The position numbers were made by a program, and so were the translations under genes. Under the pieces are notes generated by a model. That model did not search any database, had not been told where the DNA came from, and worked only from the letters and a program-made list of their open reading frames with translations. This document shows, piece by piece, positions 1-8,538 of a DNA stretch of 64,000 nucleotides (position 1 is its first letter; each line of letters begins with the position of its first letter). Source of the DNA: Deltaproteobacteria bacterium (lineage in GTDB: Bacteria; Desulfobacterota; Desulfuromonadia; Desulfuromonadales; BM103); NCBI GenBank assembly GCA_024279915.1, contig JAJRRB010000076.1, positions 1-64,000 of the forward strand. Reading direction: 5' to 3'.

Positions 1-1
1 C

Positions 2-400
2 ATGAAGATGGATAAGGACAAGACCATGGATCATGACATGAGTGCTATGAAAGGTGACTTTGTTGAAATCGGTAAAGATACGCAAAGCGGTGTTGTTGCC
101 ACGGTCAAGGTCAAAACTTATGATGAAAAGACCCTCGCCACAATGGCAAAAATGGGTATGGATGCAACCCACCACGTGATGATTCTTTTCGTAGATGAGA
201 AGAGTGGCGACAGCATTGCTGGCGGCAAGGTTGCCCTCAAAGTTAAGGGTCAGGATGGTAAGCCTGTTATGCTGATGCAAATGAAAAAAGGTTTCGGTGC
301 TGATATCTCGGTAGAAGAGGGGATGCATACCTTCGAAATCGGTACCAAGCTTGAAGATGGCAAAAAGCGCCAGTTTTCGATTAAGTTTCACAACATGTAA
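2..400 (+). CDS. Met/His-rich conserved hypothetical protein, probably 5'-truncated by the window edge
   Basis: Unrecognised protein of at least 132 residues. The frame is open to the window edge, so the visible ATG at base 2 may be internal and a signal peptide may lie upstream. The first 20 residues are rich in Met, Asp and Lys. The body is clearly paralogous to the next gene: both carry ATHH followed by a hydrophobic strand, a VALK strand, FGADI and GTKLEDGKKR near the C-terminus. The pattern of beta strands suggests a small secreted beta-sandwich. Met and His content suggests a metal-linked role, but that is inference only. It sits upstream of a bc-type respiratory operon and is separated from its paralogue by a strong hairpin. 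Confidence 0.6.
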   Translation: MKMDKDKTMDHDMSAMKGDFVEIGKDTQSGVVATVKVKTYDEKTLATMAKMGMDATHHVMILFVDEKSGDSIAGGKVALKVKGQDGKPVMLMQMKKGFGADISVEEGMHTFEIGTKLEDGKKRQFSIKFHNM

Positions 401-405
401 CCAAG

Positions 406-438
406 TCGGGGGTCGTAAAACGGCCCCCGATGATTTTA
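406..438 (+). terminator. Hairpin between the two paralogues, possible terminator or attenuator
   Basis: TCGGGGG and CCCCCGA arms (406-412 and 424-430) extend through CGT/ACG to an AAA loop. A short T-rich stretch follows (TGATTTTA). The stem is very GC-rich, but the U-tract is poor, so it may only partly terminate transcription between the two genes. Confidence 0.55.
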
Positions 439-499
439 CGTTTTCCGTTTAAGGAGGACGGTGCCAAGGGCACTTGTCGACCCCTGAAAGGTATATCCG

Positions 500-985
500 A
501 TGAAGAAGTTAAAAATATCAACAATGCTGTTGATTGCTCTTTTGAGCATACCGCTTGCCGCTGCGGCCGTAAACTCTGACGAAATGGGACATGCTGGTCA
601 TGGCATGCAGAAAGAACACGCCAAGATGGCATCGGGCGGTTCGATGATGATGGTCGGCAGTTCGGTCAGTAAGGGCGTCAAAGGGATGGCTCATATTAAA
701 GATGTTTCTGCAACCATGGCGGAAATGGATATGAAAGCAACCCACCATTTCATGATTGCGTTTATCGATGAGGCGACCGGCGAACCGATAGAAGCCGGCA
801 CAGTCGCCCTGAAAATCACCAATCCAGATGCAAAGGTTGGAGAACCAATCGAACTGATCGGTATGGCTGGCCATTTCGGTGCCGATATTGTCCTTGATAT
901 GGAAGGTGAATATCATTTCAAGCTTGGCACCAAGCTTGAAGATGGCAAGAAGCGCACGTATCATTTTCACCAGATAATTAAGTAA
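500..985 (+). CDS. Secreted Met/His-rich hypothetical protein (paralogue of the preceding gene)
   Basis: A 161-residue protein with a clear signal peptide (Lys-Lys start, hydrophobic residues about 8-22, AAA cleavage region). After cleavage comes a His/Met-rich stretch (MGHAGHGMQKEHAKM, residues 29-43) that looks able to bind metal, then the same domain as the preceding gene (ATHHFMIAF, VALKI, FGADI, GTKLEDGKKR). The family was not recognised. Tandem placement and similarity show a duplication, with the second copy gaining or keeping the His-rich segment. An export location is supported by the signal peptide. Copper or haem handling near the downstream bc operon is possible but not shown. Confidence 0.75.
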   Translation: MKKLKISTMLLIALLSIPLAAAAVNSDEMGHAGHGMQKEHAKMASGGSMMMVGSSVSKGVKGMAHIKDVSATMAEMDMKATHHFMIAFIDEATGEPIEAGTVALKITNPDAKVGEPIELIGMAGHFGADIVLDMEGEYHFKLGTKLEDGKKRTYHFHQIIK

Positions 986-1238
986 TTGTCGAGTTGCCGG
1001 CACGTCGTGAATAGAGCCTGCGACATGATTGGGTCAATCGTTTGGCCTGGCGGGACTATGTTTGGTGGAGGGGGAGGTATGATGCGGTTGGACTTTCCCC
1101 CTTTGTTGCCCGGGAGAAAACGAACAAGGGGTAAAGACCTGTCAGCGAAGCCCCTGTCGCTGCACAGGTCTAGCCACCGGGTTCGGTATTCTCCGTATTG
1201 GCTTTCTGTCCATCCGTACCAGAGGGCTGATTGTCACA

Positions 1239-2918
1239 ATGACAGCGGCACCCCCTAAATGGATTACACCGTTTTTCTATTGTTCCGTGTTAGCGGCTTT
1301 ATTTGCCGTAACACTGGTTTTTCTGCGACATGACACCGACAGACCCGATATTGGCACGCATGAAGTTGCTGACATTACCATCAATCTGGATGGGCAACCT
1401 GTCAGAGAACATTGCACAACCTGTCATATCGACGGGGCCCGACCTGACCCTGCACACCTCAGCCAGACCGTAAAACCTCATCCAGACATAGCTCCTCACC
1501 GTATTGACCAACTCGGTTGCACTGGATGTCATCTTGGTGAAGGGATGGCACTGGATATTGAGATTTCGCATGGCTTGCCCGGTCTTGAGGCGCGTAAGGT
1601 TTTGAGCGGCAAAGAGATGCAGGCATCCTGTTTCAGGCGTCATCAGCCTGGACCACTTCCCGGTGCAGAAAAAGCCTGGAAGGGCTACCAACAGTTTTTC
1701 GCGAAAGCCTGCAATACCTGTCATGCTATCAGCCGTGTTGGCCAGAGCGGATTCTATGGACCCGATTTGAGTCGAATTGGTGCGGTTGTCGGCCTCGATC
1801 AGATCCACTTGGCCATACGCGAGCCACGTAAGGAACCTGTCAACTCCAAGATGCCGCGCTTTCCTTTGTCGAAGAATCATTCACGGCAAATCAGTTATTT
1901 CCTGAAGAGTCTCGCCGGGGATTCTTTTTATGCGACACCGATGCAGATGCAAACAGGTATGGCCGAAACAACAGAGATTGACCTTCGTCCGCAAGGGGTA
2001 GAATTGTCTGATGGGGAGAGCGCCCTTTATCAGAAGCAGTGTCTCGCCTGTCACCAATTCGGCCAGGTCGATGGTCGGATCGGTCCTGACCTGACCTATA
2101 TCGGGTCTCAACGAGATGCAGATTACCTTTATGCATTTCTGGATAATCCGACCCGCCTGATTCCAGGGGTAGCCATGCCCCGCATTCCCATGGCTTCGGC
2201 AGCCGAAAAAAAACTGGTGCAGTTTCTTTTGAATGACGCCGTCGGTCCCGTTGCAGAACACACACAAACATCCGCTGATGTGATGACACCGCAAAAGCAA
2301 GAGTCTTCATCAATGGGAGCAAAACAGCTATACATGCGGCTTTGTCAGCGTTGTCATGCTGCCGAAGGGGATGGACGCGGCCCCATTCAACCCAATCTGG
2401 CAAATTTCCCAAGGGCTTTTGCTGGTAATGCCGATTTCTTCCGTTCGGCCAGTGACAAGAGGCTGCAGGAGAGCGTTCGCAACGGCATACCCGGGACGTC
2501 CATGCCGAGTTACAACAAACTCCTCAATCAACAACAGATCGATCCGTTGCTAAACTTGGTTTTTACTGCGTTCATCAACCTTGATCGCCATGATAAGGCG
2601 ATTCTCAGCGCACTGCCTGATTCACCGGAAACCCCAGTCTCGCAAAACCGAAGCAATGAACTTTATGTTGAAAATTGTCAGCGATGTCATGGCTCATTCG
2701 GTACCGGTACAGGGCCGGAATATCTCGAACACCAGCCGCGACCTCGTAATCTGCGCAATAAACCATATTTCAATGCTCTTTCGGACCGTCGTATTGCCCG
2801 AGTCATTCATGACGGTATACCGGGAACGGCCATGCCAGCCTTCAGGGATCACCTCGATGGCCCGGACTTCTGGGGCCTGGTCGAAAAAGTACGGGAGTTT
2901 TCCAGGAGCCAGGACTGA
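1239..2918 (+). CDS. Membrane-anchored multihaem cytochrome c (six CXXCH) of a bc-type complex
   Basis: A 559-residue protein with an N-terminal hydrophobic anchor at about residues 12-29. CXXCH haem c motifs lie at residues 59, 94, 158, 268, 369 and 480. A seventh site at 131-135 reads CFRRH, so the second cysteine is replaced by Arg. Possible Met axial ligands follow several domains (KMPRFP, AMPRIP, SMPSYN, AMPAF). The last two domains resemble class I cytochrome c modules. It directly precedes a Rieske protein and a cytochrome b with gaps of 2 bp, so it is very probably the electron-accepting subunit of a quinol:cytochrome c oxidoreductase. The start at the ATG has only a weak upstream GAGGG. 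Confidence 0.85.
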   Translation: MTAAPPKWITPFFYCSVLAALFAVTLVFLRHDTDRPDIGTHEVADITINLDGQPVREHCTTCHIDGARPDPAHLSQTVKPHPDIAPHRIDQLGCTGCHLGEGMALDIEISHGLPGLEARKVLSGKEMQASCFRRHQPGPLPGAEKAWKGYQQFFAKACNTCHAISRVGQSGFYGPDLSRIGAVVGLDQIHLAIREPRKEPVNSKMPRFPLSKNHSRQISYFLKSLAGDSFYATPMQMQTGMAETTEIDLRPQGVELSDGESALYQKQCLACHQFGQVDGRIGPDLTYIGSQRDADYLYAFLDNPTRLIPGVAMPRIPMASAAEKKLVQFLLNDAVGPVAEHTQTSADVMTPQKQESSSMGAKQLYMRLCQRCHAAEGDGRGPIQPNLANFPRAFAGNADFFRSASDKRLQESVRNGIPGTSMPSYNKLLNQQQIDPLLNLVFTAFINLDRHDKAILSALPDSPETPVSQNRSNELYVENCQRCHGSFGTGTGPEYLEHQPRPRNLRNKPYFNALSDRRIARVIHDGIPGTAMPAFRDHLDGPDFWGLVEKVREFSRSQD

Positions 2919-2920
2919 TC

Positions 2921-3382
2921 ATGGTCAAGCTCACGCGCAGGAAATATCTTGGGAAAGGATTGACAGGTCTGCTCCTGTTCAGTGTGGGCGGCCTCCTGCT
3001 GGATGTCTGGATGTCCGCAGGTCGTTTTTCGTCCACTCACTGGAAGGCGCTCGTTGACGCAAGGAATTTGCCGGGAGATGGTACTTATCCTTTCCCGAAC
3101 AACAAGGTCGCACTCGTAGTCAGCCGAGGGCGCCTGGCGGAAATCAGCCTCGAGTGCACCCATCTTGGATGTATCGTAAATGCAAGTGATGAGGGGTTTT
3201 TCTGCCCCTGCCACGGCAGCGAATTCGGTCCAAGAGGAGAGGTCTACTCAGGACCTGCTCCAAGGTCTCTTCCCTGGCATCTGGTCAAGGTGAAAAACGA
3301 TCAGGTCTGGTTCCATTCAGGTAAAAAATCAACAACAGCTGAATGGGTTTCTTACCTGGCTAAAGAAGGCAGGATGTCGTAA
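2921..3382 (+). CDS. Rieske [2Fe-2S] protein of the bc-type complex
   Basis: A 153-residue Rieske protein. Cluster ligands are visible as C79-T-H81-L-G-C84 and C95-P-C97-H98-G-S, giving the usual 2 Cys and 2 His ligands plus the disulfide pair. The N-terminus has a twin-arginine-like start (RRKYLGKG) followed by a hydrophobic stretch to about residue 30, matching Tat-dependent insertion with an uncleaved anchor, as known for this family. Its ATG lies 2 bp after the stop of the cytochrome c gene and its stop 2 bp before cytochrome b, so the three are translated as a unit. It would carry electrons from quinol at the Qo site to the multihaem subunit. Confidence 0.95.
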   Translation: MVKLTRRKYLGKGLTGLLLFSVGGLLLDVWMSAGRFSSTHWKALVDARNLPGDGTYPFPNNKVALVVSRGRLAEISLECTHLGCIVNASDEGFFCPCHGSEFGPRGEVYSGPAPRSLPWHLVKVKNDQVWFHSGKKSTTAEWVSYLAKEGRMS

Positions 3383-3384
3383 CC

Positions 3385-4425
3385 ATGGCGCGTAACTTTC
3401 TGAGTCATATACACGCCGGCAAAGTTAGCCCGCAAGCATTGAAGCCGACGATAACCTTTGGCCTGGGGGTCGCTTGCCTGACCTGTATGGCCATCCTGGT
3501 TCTCACTGGGATCACTCTGTTTCTCTATTATATTCCGGATCAAGCGAAGGCCTATGAAAGGATATTGCACATCACGACCACCTTGCGTTTCGGCAGGGTG
3601 GTTCGCAACCTGCATTTTCTGGCTGCCAATGCGCTGATCATACTCAGCGTGCTGCATCTAGCCCGGGTGGTCCTGACCGGTAGTTATCGTAAACGCTGGC
3701 TTAATTGGACGTATGGGCTGGTTCTTTTGCTCCTGGTTATGTTTGCTAATTTTACCGGTTACCTGCTGCCATGGAATCAGATATCCTATTGGGCGGTCAA
3801 GATCGGCTCAGCACTTCTCGAATATGTCCCCCTGATCGGACTTTCTCTCAAAAGTTTTTTGCTCGGTGGTGATGATGTCGGACATGAGACATTGTTGCGC
3901 TCGTTTGTATTCCATGCCGGGTTCATTCCTCCTCTCATGCTGGTTTTTGTCGGTCTTCACCTTTGGCGTGTTCGTAAAGATGGGGGCCTCGCAGCAGCCG
4001 AATTCTCGGATGGTGTAAAAGTCAACGCAGACCCTTGGCTCTATCGAGCTGAAGCCGGGGTCGCATTCAGTGTCCTGGCGGTACTGTTGCTACTTGCGTT
4101 TTTTATCGATGCACCGATTTATGAGCGCGCCAACCCCTCTCATCCGCCCAACCCGGCTAAAGCTCCTTGGTATTTCGTCGGCGTTCAGGAGATGATCAGC
4201 TATTCGGCAATGCTGGGTGGCGTCGTTGTTCCAGGGCTGGTTCTCGGCTATTTATTGCTTTTACCAAAACTCGATCAAAGTACAACGCCTGGAGGGAAAT
4301 GGTTTGCTTCCGACCGTCGCGTCTGGTCTTTGATTTTTCTTGCGATCATGGTGAGCCAAATTGTTTTCATCGTAATAGGAGTCTGGTTTCGAGGGCCTAA
4401 CTGGCAGCTTGTGCTGCCATTCTAA
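3385..4425 (+). CDS. Cytochrome b (b6/subunit IV fused type) of a quinol-oxidising complex
   Basis: A 346-residue integral membrane protein with about eight hydrophobic helices. Four haem b ligands fit the b6 spacing: H77/H91 (13 between) and H177/H192 (14 between). The C-terminal third resembles PetD/subunit IV. The Qo-site PEWY motif reads APWY at about 260-263, a variant that I recall from deltaproteobacterial cytochrome b proteins. It is thus a single polypeptide joining both cytochrome b halves. With the Rieske and cytochrome c genes it forms a compact operon that oxidises menaquinol and conserves energy; the physiological acceptor cannot be told from sequence. Confidence 0.93.
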   Translation: MARNFLSHIHAGKVSPQALKPTITFGLGVACLTCMAILVLTGITLFLYYIPDQAKAYERILHITTTLRFGRVVRNLHFLAANALIILSVLHLARVVLTGSYRKRWLNWTYGLVLLLLVMFANFTGYLLPWNQISYWAVKIGSALLEYVPLIGLSLKSFLLGGDDVGHETLLRSFVFHAGFIPPLMLVFVGLHLWRVRKDGGLAAAEFSDGVKVNADPWLYRAEAGVAFSVLAVLLLLAFFIDAPIYERANPSHPPNPAKAPWYFVGVQEMISYSAMLGGVVVPGLVLGYLLLLPKLDQSTTPGGKWFASDRRVWSLIFLAIMVSQIVFIVIGVWFRGPNWQLVLPF

Positions 4426-4443
4426 TGCAAAAAGGAGACGATT

Positions 4444-4959
4444 ATGTTGTTTTTTAAAAGAATTGTGAGCTTAACGATTGTACAGGTCCTTTTAATTGCG
4501 ACTGGTTATGCCGTGGCAATGGACGAACAACAAGTGGTGCGCTTTGCTCAACTCTTAGCTATGGACATGCCGCAATTGACCTCTACGGCCGAAAAATTAC
4601 TTGAACAAAAATATCCAGATGAGGATTGGGACCAGTATGGTTTCCCCTCCTTTGTTTACACAAGCGATTCTGTAGAAACTGGCTACAGGGTTGCGGTCAA
4701 GGAACCACGTTTGCTCGGGGAGGCCAATGTGAGTGGCAAGGAGACTGTCATCCCATGTTATTGCTTCTGCGATGCCATGGGGCACAATAACCTCCTGTAT
4801 TGTTTCTGGAAAGACGGGATTCCCGGAGGCGAGTTTGATGATCATGCTTCTAACTGCAACATCTGTTACGGTCAGGCTATGTTAGCTTTTCTCTGGAGTG
4901 ATCTTGGTGCGACACACGAAGAAATTATTACAGGAATGGAGAAGAAGTATTCACGCTAA
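4444..4959 (+). CDS. Exported PCYCGC-motif-like protein downstream of the bc operon
   Basis: A 171-residue protein with an N-terminal signal peptide (hydrophobic about 5-25) and a strong AAGGAGA ribosome site 18 bp after cytochrome b. The C-terminal half has PCYCFCD, then LLYCF, FDDHASNC and CYGQA. This layout matches the family of unknown function with a PCYCGC motif, here with F in place of G. The conserved Cys/His set suggests metal or cofactor binding. The position at the end of a bc operon suggests a role in assembly or electron transfer of that complex, which is inference. A strong terminator follows at about 5.1 kb. Confidence 0.75.
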   Translation: MLFFKRIVSLTIVQVLLIATGYAVAMDEQQVVRFAQLLAMDMPQLTSTAEKLLEQKYPDEDWDQYGFPSFVYTSDSVETGYRVAVKEPRLLGEANVSGKETVIPCYCFCDAMGHNNLLYCFWKDGIPGGEFDDHASNCNICYGQAMLAFLWSDLGATHEEIITGMEKKYSR

Positions 4960-5087
4960 TTGAAATGCACGAGAAAGGTGTCCTTTAACCTTTTTGCCTG
5001 GGTTGTGCTGTTTGGAGATCCTTGAATTGTTTCTCTAAAGGAACTCCAGTGCATCACCGTTGTCATTTTAATTCAGGTAACAATGCT

Positions 5088-5125
5088 GAGCCTCATCCCA
5101 CCACGGGTTGAGGCTCTTTTCTTTT
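5088..5125 (+). terminator. Rho-independent terminator of the bc operon
   Basis: GAGCCTCA (5088-5095) pairs with TGAGGCTC (5109-5116) and is followed by a T-rich run TTTTCTTTTC. Direction and position fit the end of the cytochrome bc/PCYCGC operon. Confidence 0.85.
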
Positions 5126-5359
5126 CATGATTATGCGTTAATTCTTAAGAGCCACTGCTCTGTAACCCACCTAATTCTGGATATCCTCTATAGACTGTAG
5201 AATATTGTGAAGCGTTAATGATGGGTATGCAATGAATGACAATGTGGAACTATAAGAATACTTATAAAACAACCACTTACGATTCACCATGCCTGTTGGC
5301 ATACCTGATGCAAAGTTAATGTGTCAAGTGGTTTAGGAGGATAAAGGCATTTCGCCTAA

Positions 5360-5381
5360 CTCTTCATAAGAACATGAAGAG
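5360..5381 (+). promoter_or_regulatory. Inverted repeat in the leader of the CKGC repeat protein
   Basis: CTCTTCAT (5360-5367) and ATGAAGAG (5374-5381) form a perfect 8-bp inverted repeat 33 bp upstream of the ATG at 5415. It could be a leader hairpin or an operator. The rest of the 290-bp stretch after the bc terminator is AT-rich and shows no gene. Confidence 0.4.
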
Positions 5382-5414
5382 ATTACTACTTAAGACTTAA
5401 ATGGAGGTAGCGTC

Positions 5415-5822
5415 ATGCATAAAAAAACTATTTTCACTACCGGGTTGTCTGTATTTCTCTTCTTGGCGCTGGTCGGTATCGCGTCGGCAGGTGACATCGG
5501 AACAGAAGCAGGGAACTGGGAGTACAATTTTGATTCTCCTGATGTCGCAGTAGAAGGCTATCAATACGATCAAGAGGCACTGGCGCGGATCGGTAGTGAA
5601 GCAGGAGATTGGGAGTACAGGTCTGGTGCTCCGGAAACAAAAGCTGATATTGCAGCGAAGAATTACCAGTACGACCAAGAGTCTTTGGCATTAGTTGGTA
5701 CAGAAGCTGGAGACTGGGAGTTCAAAGGCAATTATGAGTCTGATGCCAGTACAGGCAACACAGCCAATGAAGCTGTTGCTGATAAAGGTAAAGCCAAAGA
5801 TTCTGTGTGTAAGGGATGCTGA
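5415..5822 (+). CDS. Small secreted GTEAG-repeat protein with CKGC C-terminus
   Basis: Unrecognised 135-residue protein with a signal peptide (hydrophobic 10-25, ASA-G cleavage). The mature part contains three repeats marked by G(T/S)EAG at residues 29, 60 and 95, each followed by (D/N)WEY/F, then an acidic linker with a YQYDQE(A/S)LA strand. The last residues are CKGC. A clear paralogue lies at 11024-11455 on the other strand with the same repeats and the same tail. A good GGAGG site precedes the ATG. The CXXC tail on a secreted repeat protein suggests metal, redox or covalent attachment chemistry, but nothing proves it. Confidence 0.75.
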   Translation: MHKKTIFTTGLSVFLFLALVGIASAGDIGTEAGNWEYNFDSPDVAVEGYQYDQEALARIGSEAGDWEYRSGAPETKADIAAKNYQYDQESLALVGTEAGDWEFKGNYESDASTGNTANEAVADKGKAKDSVCKGC

Positions 5823-5849
5823 GGATGCTGCTTTTTCGCAGGGTTAATC

Positions 5850-5887
5850 GACACGAAACCTTGTCAATGTTTTGCAAGGTTTCGTGT
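5850..5887 (+). terminator. Strong hairpin after the CKGC repeat gene
   Basis: A 14-bp perfect inverted repeat GACACGAAACCTTG (5850-5863) and CAAGGTTTCGTGTC (5874-5887). The following bases are TGTAATATCATT rather than a clean T-run. It lies 28 bp after the stop codon, so a terminator or mRNA-stabilising hairpin is likely. Confidence 0.6.
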
Positions 5888-6081
5888 CTGTAATATCATT
5901 ACCTCAACGCGAATCTTTAAATCCCAGATGCAAATAACCTAGTAATAACACGGACATTGCTGATGATAGTTATAAGTAGACAAACCATCCATTTGTTAAA
6001 TACTTGAGCTTTTTAGTGTGATGTGGTCCCGGTTGTTGTGCAGCCAATCTCTATCTGTAATGGGATGACCACCTTCATTAG

Positions 6082-6510
6082 CTAAGCTGCCTTTGTTTGT
6101 GACAACGCGTTAAAGTAAACCTGATCCGGGGTCTGCCCGTCAAGACTCGAATGTTGTCGGCGGCTGTTGTAAAAGTTGAAATACCGGTTCAATCCTGTCC
6201 TGACGGCTGAAGCTGAATCATAATCCCTGAGATAAATATCCTCATACTTCACGGATCGTCATAGACGCTTGATAAAAACATTGTCCCGCCACGAATCCTT
6301 GCCATCCATGCTGACGCGAATATCATGCTACTTCAAAGGACCGGTAAAAGCCTGAGAAGTAAATTGACTGACCTGGTCGGTATTCATGGTTTCCGGTGTC
6401 CCTTAGCGTGAAATCGCTTCTTCTACCGCCTCCAAACAAACATGAACATCTAGGTGATTGATACTTTTCACGACAAAACGCGTCGGGTGTAGCAATCCAC
6501 CACAGTTTAA
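6082..6510 (-). pseudogene. Decayed IS3-family transposase OrfB (integrase core) remnant
   Basis: Read on the minus strand, this stretch gives a degenerate IS3-type OrfB: an ISRxGTPE segment with a stop where Tyr is expected, then NTDQVSQFTS (the conserved D of the DDE core), GPLK, DGKDSWRDNVFIKRL, a stop where Trp is expected, SVKYEDIYLRDY, and the hallmark C-terminus RRQHSSLDGQTPDQVYF. At least two in-frame stops and the missing 5' half show that it is dead. No intact terminal inverted repeats were identified. It marks past insertion in the accessory stretch between the two CKGC paralogues. Confidence 0.8.
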
Positions 6511-6906
6511 ATTAGGAAGCCTCCGTCCAAAATATAAATATGTCAGCAGGAGTATTCTCGCACAACTTATGATGGTTTGCTGAGAATATTGTTGGGCAGA
6601 TTGACACTATTGTTGAGTTTGTATCGAAATAAGCTTTTTAAATGTGAAGAATTGTAGATTTATAGCGGATTTATTTAAAACATTGTTTGGCACGATTACT
6701 GAAACAAAAGCGTTCAGGCTATTGTTTGGACTTGTTAAGATATTGTTAAGTACATGTAAAATGTACAAGGGACAAGGAGTATATAACGAACGATTACAAT
6801 TGATTCTAAATACAGAAGGTGGACTTGTTTATTTCATTGGTTTTTATGATTTGCTAGCCCAAACATAATTTAAGTTGACACAATTGTAAAATTTTTAGGA
6901 GGTATC

Positions 6907-8343
6907 ATGAAGAATGCACGCATTTCTGCTTTATTTGTACTGGTAACTTTATTCGCGGTTCCCGCTTATTCTTTAGAAACCAAACTTTCAGGCTTTTATA
7001 ATGTTAGAGGTATAAGTGATAACTTTTCTGCCACTAACAATTATGTAGGTACACTTACGGGTGACTCTAAGTCTGAATCACTAGTTGATTAAAGGCTTCG
7101 GCTGAAGTTGGACTCACAAATTAATGACTACCTTTCGTTTGTCTATTATGCAGAGATGGATATGCAGTGGGGCGACAAACAATATTCAAACGAGGGTCGA
7201 AACGATGGTGGGGGAATTGGGGGTGACACAACCAATCTGGAGACTAAAAACGTTTATTTTGACGCAAATTATCCTGAATCGAACCATAGTTTTCGTGTAG
7301 GTTTGCAAGGCTTTGATGATAACTATGAGTATTCCTTTTTTGGTGCAGATATGGCCGGTGTTAAATACTCAGTAAAAATAAATGATCTCGACGTGGTCGC
7401 TGGCTGGTTCTTGCTTATAGAAGATGAATTCGATAAAACAGACGATGTCAACCTTTGGGCTCTTCAGACCAATTACGAATTCTCGGAGAACCTGAAAGTA
7501 GGTGGAGATTATTATTATTATCAGAACCAAGGTAGCCAGCAATATGCCACTTTCTTTGGAACAGCAGATATAGAAGCTGTTATTGCTGACTCTACTTGGA
7601 CTGCAAATCGTGAAGAAATGGACCTCCATTACCTGGGTGGCCATGCAGAATATCGACTGGACAACTTAGTTTTAAGTGGTTGGCTCAATGTTAATGTTGG
7701 GACTGTAGATGGAATTAATAATGATTTGTCTTCGCCAGCTTCAGTAGAAAACCTGGATGTCCAAGGTTATGCTGCACGTCTTAATATTGACACCAAGGTC
7801 AACGGAATCAATCTAAGGCTGGGAGGGACATATTTCTCTGGTGATGACGATTTGACGGATGGAGATGCAGATTTTATTGTGAATCCACTGGCAACGGAAT
7901 CTTTTGCTTTTGCAACAGATGGATTTATGATTTTTACTCCTGATATCGCATGGAACAGTGTTGGTCAGTATGGTTTTGCCTTAGTTGATGCTGCGTGGGC
8001 TGGGTATGGCTTGGGAAGCGTAGTGCTGACAGCGAAATATGTCCCTGAATCCGCAAAAGACCTGACCATTAAGGGTGGCGTGGGCTATTTCACTTCTATT
8101 GAAGATAAGCTGGCAGCAAACGATCCCAGGACTGACCGTGCAGGAACCGAACTGGGTACAGAGGTGTTCCTGAGAGTAGGGTATACGGTTTCAGAAAAGT
8201 TAAATCTTTCTCTAAATGGTGCCTACGCTTATTTAGGAGATTTTTATGATGATCATGGTGGGGGTACTGCGGTAAATGATGCCCTCGTAACAAGCATTGA
8301 TGACCCGTATGAGGTCTATGTAAAAGCAACATTGACGTTTTAA
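6907..8343 (+). pseudogene. Outer-membrane beta-barrel (porin-like) gene interrupted by one nonsense codon
   Basis: A signal peptide and first strands (61 codons from 6907) are followed by TAA at 7090-7092, and the same reading frame then runs on for over 400 codons to 8343. Around the break the reading is LVD-stop-RLRLKLDSQIND, where Gln would be natural (CAA to TAA). The downstream part has alternating amphipathic strands, many Tyr/Trp/Gly/Asp residues and a C-terminal VKATLTF ending in Phe, typical of outer-membrane barrels of alginate-export or porin type. Total length would be 478 residues. A GGAGG site precedes the ATG. A single substitution separates this from an intact gene, so a recent mutation or a sequence error is possible. 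Confidence 0.8.
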
Positions 8344-8371
8344 ACATTAAGCGTTTGGGCTATTTTTTATT

Positions 8372-8404
8372 GAAGGGGTCGCATAGCGATCCCTTCATTT
8401 TTTG
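8372..8404 (+). terminator. Rho-independent terminator after the beta-barrel gene
   Basis: GAAGGGGTCG (8372-8381) pairs with CGATCCCTTC (8387-8396), followed by ATTTTTTG. It ends the transcription unit of the interrupted barrel gene. Confidence 0.85.
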
Positions 8405-8538
8405 TTCTCTTGATTCGCTGGCTCTGGTAATTCCTAAACTAGGTATGTCATGCTAACTCAAAGTACAACAACTTTTAGTGTTTGAGAATGTAGTCCTTTG
8501 TTGGTTTACATGGTACTAGCTCAAAGGGAGTAGCTATT

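Noticed and set aside
986-1258. 90-residue open frame between the Met-rich gene and the cytochrome c gene
   Set aside because: Composition is not protein-like, there is no ribosome site, and it overlaps the cytochrome c start.
5126-5414. c-di-GMP (GEMM) riboswitch upstream of the CKGC gene or other exported genes
   Set aside because: The conserved GEMM core bases were looked for in the leaders at 5.3, 11.5 and 46.9 kb and not found.
6644-6868. 74-residue open frame upstream of the barrel gene
   Set aside because: AT-rich, no good ribosome site (start is a GTG) and no recognisable domain; repeated ATTGTT words in the DNA explain the Leu-rich reading. Left out as probably non-coding.
7090-7092. 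Recoding of TAA as Gln in this organism
   Set aside because: TAA ends many intact genes here (for example those at 400, 985 and 3382), and only two genes show an internal TAA.
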